NCBI RefSeq assembly: GCF_022760755.1
Contig: NZ_JAIVFP010000001.1
Coordinates: 1,592,001-1,656,000, forward strand
Length of the DNA stretch: 64,000 nucleotides
From: Candidatus Rhodoblastus alkanivorans
GTDB lineage: Bacteria > Pseudomonadota > Alphaproteobacteria > Rhizobiales > Beijerinckiaceae
Reading direction: 5' to 3'
Made by a program: the position numbers and the translations under genes. The notes under the pieces were generated by a model. That model ran no database searches, had not been told where the DNA came from, and saw nothing but the letters and a program-made list of their open reading frames with translations. Each line of letters opens with the position of its first letter. The first letter of the stretch is position 1. Of the stretch, positions 54,171 to 62,905 are shown one piece after another.

Positions 54171-55105
54171 TGGCTGCAAACGCCCGGAACGGCTACGTCT
54201 TTCGTCCGCGCGAGGCGGCGCGGCCCGATCATGAAAAACGAATCCAGGCGCTCGATCTCGCGCGCCGGCTGCCGGCGCTGACGCTCTCGGCGCGGCAGGC
54301 GGCCGCTTCCGCCCAGGCCGGGCTGCATGGGCGCAGGCGGGCGGGCGCGGGTGAGAATTTCTGGCAGTTCCGGCCCTTCATTCCAGGCGAAGCGGCGCAG
54401 AATGTCGATTGGCGCCGCTCCGCGCGCGACGACCGGCTCTACGTCCGCCAGCGCGAATGGGAAGCGGCGCAGGTTTTGTGGGTTTGGGCCGATCTTTCGG
54501 GCTCGATGAATTATTGCTCGCCGCTCAGCGCCCAATCCAAACTCGACCGCGCCCTGATCCTGGCGCTGGCCCTGGCCGATTCCGCCGTGCGCGCCGGCGA
54601 GCGCGCCGGCTGGCTCGGCCTGACAAGGCTGTCGGCGGCGCGCGACATCGTGGACAGCCTTGCCGTGGCGCTGGTCGCGGAAGCGCGGCTCAATGGCGAG
54701 CTTTTCGAGGATCTGCCGCAGGCCGCCGCGCCCTTGCGTCCGCGCGAAAAGGCCGCGCTGATCGGCGATTTCCTGGTCGAGCCGGCGGCATTTGCCGCCT
54801 GCCTGCAACGGCTGAGCATCCAGGGCGCGCGCGGGCACGTCCTGATGGTCTATGATCCCGCGGAAGAAGCTTTTCCGTTTTCCGGCCAGACCGAATTCTA
54901 TGACGAAGCCGGAGATTTGCTGCGCGCCGGCCGCGCCGAGGATTATGTCGCGCCTTATCGCGCCCGGCTCGCGGCCCATCGCGAGGCCCTGTCGGCGGCG
55001 GCGCGCGCGCAAGGGTGGACCTTCGCCGTCCATTCCACCGTGCGCCCGGCCTCGGAGGCCCTGCTCAATTTGCGGCTCGCGCTGACCGCGGATGGGACGC
55101 GATGA
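54170..55105 (+). CDS. DUF58 protein
   Basis: A 311-residue soluble protein. It has the DUF58 signature RRRAGAGENFWQFRPFIPGE, then VDWRRSARDDRLYVRQREWE. The core is a vWA-like fold with WADLSGSM (DxSxS MIDAS motif) and LALADSAVRAGERAGWL. It is the standard partner of MoxR. Start and stop overlap both neighbours, so the four genes are strongly coupled. Confidence 0.92.
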   Translation: MAANARNGYVFRPREAARPDHEKRIQALDLARRLPALTLSARQAAASAQAGLHGRRRAGAGENFWQFRPFIPGEAAQNVDWRRSARDDRLYVRQREWEAAQVLWVWADLSGSMNYCSPLSAQSKLDRALILALALADSAVRAGERAGWLGLTRLSAARDIVDSLAVALVAEARLNGELFEDLPQAAAPLRPREKAALIGDFLVEPAAFAACLQRLSIQGARGHVLMVYDPAEEAFPFSGQTEFYDEAGDLLRAGRAEDYVAPYRARLAAHREALSAAARAQGWTFAVHSTVRPASEALLNLRLALTADGTR

Positions 55106-57882
55106 GCCTGTTGTCGCTGTCTTTCGCGTCGCCCTGGCTACTGCTGGTCCTCGCCGGCGCGCCGCTGCTTTATCTCCTGCTGCGGGTCACGCCGCCGCCG
55201 CCGCAACGGGTCGCCTTCCCGCCGCTGAAACTCATCCTCGACCTGAAAAAGCCCGACGCGACCCCAGCGCGCACGCCCCTTTGGCTGCTGCTGCTGCGCA
55301 TGGCGCTCGCCGCGGCGGTCGTGCTCGCCATGGCCGGGCCGATGCTGACGCCGCCGGGCGTCGCGGCCTTGAAGAAGGGGCCGCTGCTGTTGCTGGTGGA
55401 CGACGGCTGGACCGCCGCGAGCGACTGGACCTTGCGCATGGATGGCGCCGAATCGCGGCTCCAGGCGGCTATTCGCGACGGGCGCGCGGCGGCGGTCCTC
55501 GCCTTTTCCGAGCCGCCGGCGGAAGGGCTCACGGCGCAGGACGCGGCGGGCGCCCTGAGCCGGCTGCGGGCGCTCAAGCCCAAAGCCTTCCTGCCCGCCC
55601 GCGCGCCGGCGCTCGGCGCGATCGCCGCTTTCCTCAAGGCCCATCCGGCGGCAGAAATCGTCTGGGTGACCGACGGGCTGGACGATGCCGACGGCGCTTC
55701 TTTCGCCGCGCGGCTCGCGGCGCTGGCGCCGGAGGCCGAAATCCTGCGCGATCCGCGCGGCGTGCGGGTCATTGCGAGCGCCGACAATGGCGTCGCGACG
55801 CTCGAGGCGCATCTCTTGCGCTCGGCCGCGCCAAGCAAGACGTCCTTGCCTTCGGCGGGGCGGGTGCGTGCTCTGGACGCCAAGGGCGCCTCGCTCGGCG
55901 ACGCCGATTTCGATTTCGGCAATGGCCTTGCCACCAAAGCCTCCTTTGATCTTCCGGTGCAATTGCGCAACGAAATCGCGCGGCTCGAGATTCTCGGCGC
56001 GCATTCGGCTGGCGCCGTGCTGCTGCTCGACGCCGGTTCGCGGCGCCGGCGCGTCGGTCTGGTCGCGGGGGAAATGGGCGAGCAGCCGCTGCTGTCGTCG
56101 CTTCATTATCTGCGCGACGCGCTCTCGCCCTTCGCCGATTTGCGCGAGGCCAAGCCCGGCGCCGCCGATCCGATCGGCCAATTGCTCGACGAGGGCGTGG
56201 ACGTGCTGATCCTCGCCGACGTCAACGCCGCCGCGCCGGCCGTGCGCAAGCGTCTCGACGCCTTTCTCGCCTCGGGCGGCACGCTGTTGCGCTTCGCCGG
56301 GCCGCATCTTGCCGCCGCGCGCGGTGACGATCTGTTCCCGACCCGCCTGCGGCGCAGCGGGCGCACGCTCGGCGGCGCGATGTCATGGGAAAGGCCCAAG
56401 CCGCTGGCGCCTTTCGACCAATCGAGCCCCTTCTTCGGCCTGAGCCCGCCGCATGAGGTGACGGTGTCGCGTCAGGTGCTGGCCGAACCGGAGGAGGGTC
56501 TGCCGGCAAAAACCTGGGCGCGGCTCGCCGACGGCACCCCTCTCGTCACCGCCGAGCGGCGGGGCCCGGGAACGCTCGTCCTGTTTCATGTCACGGCGGA
56601 CCCGAGCTGGTCCAATCTGCCTATGTCGGGCCTGTTCGTGGACATGCTGAAGCGGATTGTCGATCGCGCCGGCTATGTCGCCAGGACGAGCGGGCCGGGC
56701 GCGGAGACCCAGGCCTTTCTGGCGCCCTTGAAAATTCTCGACGGCTTTGGCGTGGCCGGCGCGCCGCCGGCGAGCGTCAAGCCTTTACCGGCCAAAGGCG
56801 TTTCTATTCCGAGCGCCGATCATCCGGCCGGGCTTTACGGGCCGGCCGCCGCGCCGCGCGCGCTCAACGCCTTCAACCGCAATATGAAATTGACGCCGCT
56901 CGACTTTTCCGGCCTCAAACTGCGCCTCGTCGATCTGTCCGGACCGCGCCCGGTCGATCTGCGGCCGCCGCTGCTGATCCTCGCCTTTGTGCTGGCTCTG
57001 GCGGATGCGCTCGCCATGATCTGGCTCGGCGGCCGTTGGCGGCGCCAAGTTGGTCCTGCCAAAGCCGGGCCAGCGATCGCGGGCCTTGCTCTGCTGCTTG
57101 CCCTGGCGCCGCCGCCGGCCAAGGCCGAAGTTCATAGCCCGCGCGACATTCAGGCCGCGCTCACCACCAGTCTCGCCTATGTCGTCACCGGCGACCCGCG
57201 GGTGGACCGCATCAGCCGCCAGGGGCTTTATTCGCTTTCCCAGACTTTGGCCGAGCGGACCTCCTTCGTGCCGGGCCAGCCCCAGGCGATCGATCCCGCC
57301 CATGATGAACTGGCCTTCTATCCTCTGCTTTACTGGCCCGTCGCGCCGGACCGGCCGCAGCCCACGCCTGAGGTCGCGCGGCGGATCGAGGCCTATATGA
57401 AACAGGGCGGGCTGGTCTTGTTCGACACCCGCGACGCCGGCATGCAGGTTCCGGGCGGTCCGCCGACCCCGGCGCATGTCTGGCTGCAGAATTTCCTGAA
57501 AAACATCGATCTTCCGCCGCTGGAGCCGGCGCCGGCGAACCATGTCGTCTATCGCACCTTCTATATTCTCGACAATTTCGCCGGCCGCACCGAAAACGGC
57601 CCGACCTATATCGAAGCCTTGCCGCCGGAACGGGAAAAGGAGAACAGGCCCGCGCTCGCCAGCGACGGCGTCTCGCCGATCATCGTCGCCTCGAACGATC
57701 TCGCCGCCGCCTGGGCCGGCGACCCGGCCGGCGAGGGGCTCTATCCGCTGACCCCCGGCGGCGCCCGCCAGCGCGAAATGGCTCTGCGCGGCGGTGTGAA
57801 TATCGTGATGTACACGCTGACGGGCAATTACAAGGCCGATCAGGTCCATGTCCGTGAATTGCTGGAAAGGCTCAGCCGGTGA
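55102..57882 (+). CDS. Large membrane protein, BatA-like N-terminus with DUF4159
   Basis: 926 residues from the ATG at 55102. The N-terminus has a BatA-type membrane hairpin (FASPWLLLVLAGAPLLYLLLR with PPPPQRVAFPPLKLI). A degenerate vWA region follows (LLLLVDDGWTAASDW lacks the MIDAS serines), with helices near residue 635 and 665. The C-terminal quarter is DUF4159 (DRISRQGLYSLSQTL, DELAFYPLLYWPV, GGLVLFDTRDAG), a class I amidotransferase-like fold without the catalytic Cys. Its start overlaps DUF58 as ATGA and its stop overlaps the next gene by four. It probably forms a membrane complex with MoxR/DUF58. Confidence 0.88.
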   Translation: MSLLSLSFASPWLLLVLAGAPLLYLLLRVTPPPPQRVAFPPLKLILDLKKPDATPARTPLWLLLLRMALAAAVVLAMAGPMLTPPGVAALKKGPLLLLVDDGWTAASDWTLRMDGAESRLQAAIRDGRAAAVLAFSEPPAEGLTAQDAAGALSRLRALKPKAFLPARAPALGAIAAFLKAHPAAEIVWVTDGLDDADGASFAARLAALAPEAEILRDPRGVRVIASADNGVATLEAHLLRSAAPSKTSLPSAGRVRALDAKGASLGDADFDFGNGLATKASFDLPVQLRNEIARLEILGAHSAGAVLLLDAGSRRRRVGLVAGEMGEQPLLSSLHYLRDALSPFADLREAKPGAADPIGQLLDEGVDVLILADVNAAAPAVRKRLDAFLASGGTLLRFAGPHLAAARGDDLFPTRLRRSGRTLGGAMSWERPKPLAPFDQSSPFFGLSPPHEVTVSRQVLAEPEEGLPAKTWARLADGTPLVTAERRGPGTLVLFHVTADPSWSNLPMSGLFVDMLKRIVDRAGYVARTSGPGAETQAFLAPLKILDGFGVAGAPPASVKPLPAKGVSIPSADHPAGLYGPAAAPRALNAFNRNMKLTPLDFSGLKLRLVDLSGPRPVDLRPPLLILAFVLALADALAMIWLGGRWRRQVGPAKAGPAIAGLALLLALAPPPAKAEVHSPRDIQAALTTSLAYVVTGDPRVDRISRQGLYSLSQTLAERTSFVPGQPQAIDPAHDELAFYPLLYWPVAPDRPQPTPEVARRIEAYMKQGGLVLFDTRDAGMQVPGGPPTPAHVWLQNFLKNIDLPPLEPAPANHVVYRTFYILDNFAGRTENGPTYIEALPPEREKENRPALASDGVSPIIVASNDLAAAWAGDPAGEGLYPLTPGGARQREMALRGGVNIVMYTLTGNYKADQVHVRELLERLSR

Positions 57883-60110
57883 AGGAGTTCGGCCTCGCCT
57901 TCGCGCCGCTCGCGCCGCTCTGGCTCATTTCGCTGTTCGCCCTGCTCGCGGCGGCGCTGGTCGCCGCCGCCTTTGTCTTGCGGCGCCGCGGCGCGATGCT
58001 GCGCCTGTTGGTCTTCACCGCCTTGCTCGGCGCGCTGGTCAATCCGTCGCTGGTCGAGGAAAAGCGCGAGCCCTTGCGCGATGTGGTCGCGGTGGTGGTG
58101 GACCATAGCGCCTCTCAGAACTTCGGCCATCGCCGCGCCCAGACCGAAGAGGCGCGCGCCGCGCTCGCGAAGGAGCTGAAGCGTCTCGACAATGTCGAGG
58201 TCCGGTTCATCAGCGCAGGAGCGGTTGGCGACTGCCAGAGCGACTGCGCGAAGAACGCAGGAGCGGTTGGCGACTGCCAGAGCGATTGCGCGAAGAAGGC
58301 GGGAGCGGTTGGCGACTGCCAGAGCGACTGCCCGAAAGACTCGGGAGCGGAAGCAAGCGCCGCCGATGGCGAGGAGGGCACACGGCTGTTTTCGGCGCTC
58401 AACGCCGGCCTCGCCGATGTCGCCTCCTCGCGGCTCGGCGCCGTCATCATGGTGACGGACGGACAGGTCCACGACATTCCGCCTTCGCTCGCCGCCGCCA
58501 ATCTCAAGGCGCCTTTGCATGTCCTCGTCACCGGCGACGACGCGGAGCGCGACCGCCGCATCGAACTGGTCGAGGCGCCGCGTTTCGGCCTGATCGGCAA
58601 GGACATCACTTTCAAGGTCAAGGTCGACGAGACCAATGGCCCGGGCGATCCCGTGCCGGTGACGGTGCGGCGCAACGGCGACGTCGTGACCCGGGTGCTG
58701 GCGCAGCCGGGAGAGCCGTTGAAAATCCCGGTCAAGCTCGATCACGGCGGCAAGAACGTGCTCGAATTCGACGCCGAGCCTCTTGCCGGCGAACTCACCG
58801 GGGTCAACAACAAGGCGGTGGCGACCGTCGACGGCGTCCGCGACCATTTGAAGGTTCTGCTGGTTTCAGGCGAGCCCAACCCGGGCGAGCGCGCCTGGCG
58901 CAACCTGCTGAAAGCCGACGCCAATGTCGAACTGGTCCATTTCACCATCCTGCGCCCGCCGGAGAAGCAGGACGGCACGCCGCTGCGCGAACTGGCGCTG
59001 ATCGCCTTTCCGACCGCGGAACTGTTCGGGCGCAAGATCGTCGATTTCGACCTGATCGTATTCGACCGCTATTCCAACATGGGCCTGCTGCCGCCGACCT
59101 ATTTCGACAATATCGTGCGCTATGTCCGCAGGGGCGGGGCCATGGCCATTGTCGCCGGGCCGAATTTTTCCCAGCCCGACGGGCTGTTTTACACGCCGAT
59201 TGGCAATGTCGTTCCGGCGGAGCCGACCGGCGACGTCGTCGAGACGCCTTTCCGCGCCGCGCTGACCGAGATCGGCAAGCGCCATCCCGTGACCCGCGAC
59301 CTGCCGGGCGGTCAAAGCAAGCCGGCGGGCTGGAGCGAATGGTTCCGGCTGGTCAAGGCGACGCCTTTGCGCGGCGCCTCGGTGCTGTCCGGGGCCGGCG
59401 GCGCGCCGCTGCTGGTGCTGTCGCGCGAGGGCAAGGGCCGGGTCGCTCTGCTCCTTACCGACCAGAGCTGGCTGTGGGCGCGCGGCTTTGAAGGCGGCGG
59501 CCCTTATGCCGATCTGATGCGCCGCACCGCCCATTGGCTGATGAAGGAGCCTGAACTGGAGGAGGAGGCCTTGCGCGCCACCGCGCGCGGCCGCGAATTG
59601 ACGATCGAGCGCCAGACTTTGGGCGACAAGGCGGACCCGGTCCATCTGGTCGCGCCCTCCGGCAAGGCGCAGGACATCGTTCTGGCGCGCGCCGAGCCGG
59701 GTCTGTTTCGCGCGCAGGTCAAGGCGCAGGAGTTCGGCCTCTATCGCGCCAGCGAGGACGGCCTGAAGGCGCTGGTCAATGTGGGGCCCGAAAATCCGCT
59801 CGAATATCGCGACGTGGTCTCCACCACGGAAAAATTGCGGCCCTTGGCCGAGGCGACCGGCGGTTCGGCGCGCCGCATCGGATCGCCGGGAACAAGCGCG
59901 ATCACCATGCCGCGCATCGTCGCCATGGGCGACAGCCCGGTCTATGCGGGCTCGGACTATATCGGAATCCGCCGCACCGAATCGAGCGTGGCGCGCGGGG
60001 TCAAAATGACGCCGCTGGCGATCGGCTGGTTCGGCCTGCTGGTCCTGCTCGGCGCCCTGGCTACGGCCTGGGCGTGGGAGGGCTTGCGCGGAAGATCGGC
60101 GAGGGGATGA
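57879..60110 (+). CDS. Membrane protein with vWA-like and amidotransferase-like domains
   Basis: A 743-residue protein. Two N-terminal helices (10-55) precede a vWA-like domain with VVVDHSAS (DxSxS). Then comes a threefold 14-residue Cys repeat (residues 113-154), the rest of the vWA fold (GTRLFSALNAGLADV, VIMVTDGQVHD), a large region with a glutamine-amidotransferase-like fold (KVLLVSGEPNPGE, FDLIVFDRY, RRGGAMAIVAGP) and a C-terminal helix at about 710-735. It is the last gene of the moxR operon. The Cys repeat is an unusual insertion and the DNA units are nearly identical, indicating recent duplication. Confidence 0.88.
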   Translation: MKEFGLAFAPLAPLWLISLFALLAAALVAAAFVLRRRGAMLRLLVFTALLGALVNPSLVEEKREPLRDVVAVVVDHSASQNFGHRRAQTEEARAALAKELKRLDNVEVRFISAGAVGDCQSDCAKNAGAVGDCQSDCAKKAGAVGDCQSDCPKDSGAEASAADGEEGTRLFSALNAGLADVASSRLGAVIMVTDGQVHDIPPSLAAANLKAPLHVLVTGDDAERDRRIELVEAPRFGLIGKDITFKVKVDETNGPGDPVPVTVRRNGDVVTRVLAQPGEPLKIPVKLDHGGKNVLEFDAEPLAGELTGVNNKAVATVDGVRDHLKVLLVSGEPNPGERAWRNLLKADANVELVHFTILRPPEKQDGTPLRELALIAFPTAELFGRKIVDFDLIVFDRYSNMGLLPPTYFDNIVRYVRRGGAMAIVAGPNFSQPDGLFYTPIGNVVPAEPTGDVVETPFRAALTEIGKRHPVTRDLPGGQSKPAGWSEWFRLVKATPLRGASVLSGAGGAPLLVLSREGKGRVALLLTDQSWLWARGFEGGGPYADLMRRTAHWLMKEPELEEEALRATARGRELTIERQTLGDKADPVHLVAPSGKAQDIVLARAEPGLFRAQVKAQEFGLYRASEDGLKALVNVGPENPLEYRDVVSTTEKLRPLAEATGGSARRIGSPGTSAITMPRIVAMGDSPVYAGSDYIGIRRTESSVARGVKMTPLAIGWFGLLVLLGALATAWAWEGLRGRSARG
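58215..58340 (+). repeat. Three tandem 42-bp in-frame repeats (CQSDC units)
   Basis: Units 58215-58256, 58257-58298 and 58299-58340 each encode AGAVGDCQSDCAKx. Units one and two differ at only two bases; the third has more changes. All keep the frame. Each unit has two Cys (CxxxC). Confidence 0.95.
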
Positions 60111-60176
60111 GCGGCCGGCGCACAAATTCCCCGGCCCCCCGCTCAGGTTTCGCCGAAAGGCGCCCGCCCGGGTAAC

Positions 60177-61583
60177 TTAGCCGCCGATGGATCGCAGCGG
60201 ATTTCTTTTGTTGGCGCTGTTGGTGCATTTCTCGGCAAAACGCGGGGTCATCCAGAACCGGAAGCGCAAAAGAACCATGAAAATGCGGTAGACGAAAAGG
60301 TCGTATTGAGCCCGGATTGGATTTGCTCGGACCGCAGCGAGTTGTTGGGCGAGTCCGCTCGCGAACTTGTTTCTCTCGGCAAGCGCTTTTTCCAAACGAG
60401 CAATCAGAGCGTCGCGGCGGGCAATGGCTTTCTTCGACGCCGCCAGACCTCGGTCGCGATCAGTCAGCGCGTCCTCTAGCCCGGCCACGCGTTCGTCGCG
60501 ATCGGCGAGCGCAGGTTCGAGTCCGGCCATGCGTTCGTCGCGATCGGCGAGCGCGGCGGCAAGCTCCCCCACGCGCCTTTCCTTCTCGGCAAGGAGTGGA
60601 GCGCCGACGTGGATGGCGGCGGTGTTGAACGCCTCGCGAATGCCATCAAGTTTCGTCAGCGCCGATGGATCGTTCGGATTGCGTTGAAGCGCCACCAAAG
60701 ACCGGTAGGCGCCCTTCAGCCAGCTCGAAACGCCAGGATCGGTCAAAAGCGCATCCAGATCGCTTTGATGATGCCGGTGCGCCTCGTCGACGAAACAATC
60801 GATGTCCGCCTCGACGGAAGCATTGTTCCCCGCGTCGATGGCCAGGCTCGCCGCAATCCTTTCGGCGGTCAGGCGCGGTTCTTCGATCAATTCCTCATAT
60901 GAGGAGAAGATACGGCAGGCTCCGCGCGTCGCCGCCTCCGCGTCGAGAGCATGGCGGAGCCAAATGAGATGCGAAAACCACGGCGGAAAGCCGTTGCGCT
61001 GCTGCAGCGAAGCCGCGACGGCGAGAGGATTGCGAAATGTGTGAACGAACTTGACCTCATAGCCGTTGGCTCGCATCAAATTGGCGTAAAACGGCGTGAA
61101 CCGGCATATGCGAGGCTCTTTCACGACGATGAGCGGCGCATCTCCATATTCGTCCTTGATGATGCTCGAAACCTCGCTCCAATATCGGCCGCCGGGCATG
61201 AACGCCGTGTCGGCGAGGTCGAGCGCGCGCCAATCGTCCCAACTGCTCCCGAGATAGGCAAGCATTTCATCGTGAAGCGCGACGAGTCGTTCGGGCTCCC
61301 AATGGCCGGTCTCATTGCCGAGGCCGGGCCCCAGCACATGCGCCGGAAGTTCTGCGCCAAAAAGGCTGATCACGCGTGCGAGAGCGCTCGTGCCGGAACG
61401 GTGCATGCCGAGGATCAAGACACACACGCGGTTCGGCGTCGGGCCTATCCGTTTTATCGAAGACGGAGACTCCGCCGGCAAGGCCCCGCCTGGTGCGCAC
61501 ATATCTTTGTCCGGCTTGCGCGTTTCCGCGATTTCGGCAAAAACCAAAGCTTTTCGCTCCCTGCGCGATAGGAAGCTTTTCAT
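60177..61583 (-). CDS. Sulfotransferase-family protein with C-terminal coiled coil
   Basis: A 468-residue protein. The P-loop-like PAPS motif is LGMHRSGTSALARVI near residue 60, and VKEPRICRFTPF and FVHTFRNPLAVAASLQQR match the 3'-phosphate motif of bacterial sulfotransferases. Residues 330-413 are a coiled coil of six 14-residue repeats (ALADRDERMAGLEP type), then a hydrophobic, basic tail that could touch a membrane (LFVYRIFMVLLRFRFW). The substrate may be an exopolysaccharide or lipid. The ATG at 61583 has no strong ribosome site. It converges with the moxR operon. Confidence 0.82.
   Translation of the reverse strand: MKSFLSRRERKALVFAEIAETRKPDKDMCAPGGALPAESPSSIKRIGPTPNRVCVLILGMHRSGTSALARVISLFGAELPAHVLGPGLGNETGHWEPERLVALHDEMLAYLGSSWDDWRALDLADTAFMPGGRYWSEVSSIIKDEYGDAPLIVVKEPRICRFTPFYANLMRANGYEVKFVHTFRNPLAVAASLQQRNGFPPWFSHLIWLRHALDAEAATRGACRIFSSYEELIEEPRLTAERIAASLAIDAGNNASVEADIDCFVDEAHRHHQSDLDALLTDPGVSSWLKGAYRSLVALQRNPNDPSALTKLDGIREAFNTAAIHVGAPLLAEKERRVGELAAALADRDERMAGLEPALADRDERVAGLEDALTDRDRGLAASKKAIARRDALIARLEKALAERNKFASGLAQQLAAVRANPIRAQYDLFVYRIFMVLLRFRFWMTPRFAEKCTNSANKRNPLRSIGG
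60345..60596 (-). repeat. Six 14-residue coiled-coil repeats
   Basis: A 42-base period in the 3' part of the sulfotransferase gene encodes LAEKERRVGELAA, ALADRDERMAGLEP, ALADRDERVAGLED, ALTDRDRGLAASKK, AIARRDALIARLEK and ALAERNKFASGLAQ, two heptads each. The middle units are almost identical in DNA, which suggests expansion by slippage. Confidence 0.85.
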
Positions 61584-61720
61584 TCTACCACGGCGAATTT
61601 ACGGCAATGTTATATGGTTGTCACATTCTGTTTTCACTGGCGCCGGATCGCGGCGCGTCTTTCCGCCGCCGGAGGCGAAATCCGTGCGGCGCCGACGGGC
61701 GCAATTCATAAGAAGATTGT

Positions 61721-62221
61721 CTAAACCGCCGGGCGCACCGCGCCTTTATGACTTTGCAGCGCTCCCGGCTGAAGCTCGCAGAAGAGGATGCGGCCGGGAT
61801 CGACCGGGCCCGGAAAGGCGAAATGGCCGAAGGGCGCGCGGACGAAACCCAGGCGCTCGTAAAGCGGCGGGTCTCCGACCAGAATGACGAGGCTATGTCC
61901 GGCGTCGCGCGCCGCGGAAAGCGACTTTTGCGCCAGGGCCTCGCCGAGCCCCTTGGCGCGGAAAGGCTCCTCAACCGTGAGCGGTCCAAGCAGCAGGGCC
62001 GGGGCGCCGCCGATGAGGATGCGGGTCATGGTGTTGGCGCCGACCAGCATGCCGCCGATTCGCGCGAGAAAGGACAGGCTCCAGTCGGGCTCGACGCCCT
62101 CTCGCAGGCGATAGGCGGTTTTGGCGAAGCGGCCGGGGCCGAACGCGCGCTCCTCCAGTTTCAGGATCGCGGGGCGGTCGGCGGGCGTGGCGTTGGAATA
62201 ATTGAGGGACAGGTCGGGCAT
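61721..62221 (-). CDS. GNAT-family N-acetyltransferase
   Basis: A 166-residue GNAT protein. The acetyl-CoA site reads LTVEEPFRAKGLGEALAQ (the QxxGxG-like motif as RAKGLGEAL) followed by GHSLVILVGDPPLYERLGF, which is typical of the YhbS-like group. The substrate is unknown. It is upstream of nothing on its strand; the cytochrome c gene lies behind it on the same strand with a terminator between. Confidence 0.88.
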   Translation of the reverse strand: MPDLSLNYSNATPADRPAILKLEERAFGPGRFAKTAYRLREGVEPDWSLSFLARIGGMLVGANTMTRILIGGAPALLLGPLTVEEPFRAKGLGEALAQKSLSAARDAGHSLVILVGDPPLYERLGFVRAPFGHFAFPGPVDPGRILFCELQPGALQSHKGAVRPAV

Positions 62222-62274
62222 GGCGGCGGTTTAGTCGCAAAAGGCTCCATCCGCAAATGACTTGATCGCCGCTT

Positions 62275-62307
62275 GAAACGAAAACGCCGGCCGCAGGGCG
62301 GCCGGCG
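62275..62307 (-). terminator. Intrinsic terminator of the cytochrome c gene
   Basis: On the minus strand a 10-bp stem CGCCGGCCGC / GCGGCCGGCG with a three-base loop is followed by GTTTTCGTTTC. It starts 24 bases after the cytochrome stop codon. Confidence 0.85.
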
Positions 62308-62330
62308 TGGCAAACCGTCGCGGCGAAGGC

Positions 62331-62723
62331 TTATTTCTTGGAGCCGTCGGCCTTGAACTCGGAGATATAGGCCCAGACGTTTTCGCGGTCGGTCGCGTTC
62401 GGCAGGCCGGCGAAAGGCATCTTGTTGCCGGGGACCTTGGCCTTGGGGGAGGTGATATATTCCTCGAAATTCTTCTGGTCCCAGGTGAAGCCGGCGTTCT
62501 TCATCGCCTCGGAATAGCTATAGCCGGCCGCCGTGCCGACCTTGCGGCCGTCGAGGCCGTTCATATCGGGGCCGACGCCGTTCTTGGCGCCCGGGCCGAT
62601 CTGGTGGCAGGCTCGGCACTTCATGAACACCTTGGCGCCCGCGGCGGGATCGCCCGCGGCAAGCGCGGAGGAAGAGATGAAAGCAAGAGCGGCAGCCGCC
62701 GGCAGCGCATGGATGAGCTTCAT
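62331..62723 (-). CDS. Soluble class I cytochrome c (c2/c550 type)
   Basis: A 130-residue periplasmic cytochrome. It has a signal peptide (MKLIHALPAAAALAFISSSALA, cleavage after ALA), the heme motif CRACH, and the axial Met in NKMPFAG. GPDMNGLDGRKVG and the C-terminal VWAYISEFKADG helix match the mitochondrial-like c2 family. It carries electrons between the bc1 complex and oxidases or dehydrogenases. A strong terminator follows. Confidence 0.93.
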   Translation of the reverse strand: MKLIHALPAAAALAFISSSALAAGDPAAGAKVFMKCRACHQIGPGAKNGVGPDMNGLDGRKVGTAAGYSYSEAMKNAGFTWDQKNFEEYITSPKAKVPGNKMPFAGLPNATDRENVWAYISEFKADGSKK

Positions 62724-62905
62724 TTGACGTTTCCTTCCTGGAGGAATGGTTTCTCAAACCCCAACGTGAGCGGACTTCCCCGGCGCGGGGCCGGAGAATA
62801 TCCTGCGCGCCGGAATCTAGGCCGTAGAAATGCCAATGACAATCGCTTCCGCTATTCTCGCGCCATCGACTTTGGCGCCTCCAATTGTCGCAGTGCGGCG
62901 CGACC

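Noticed and set aside
58115-58735. Minus-strand frame with repeated SLWQSPTAPA
   Set aside because: It is only the complement of the 42-bp coding repeats in the plus-strand gene.
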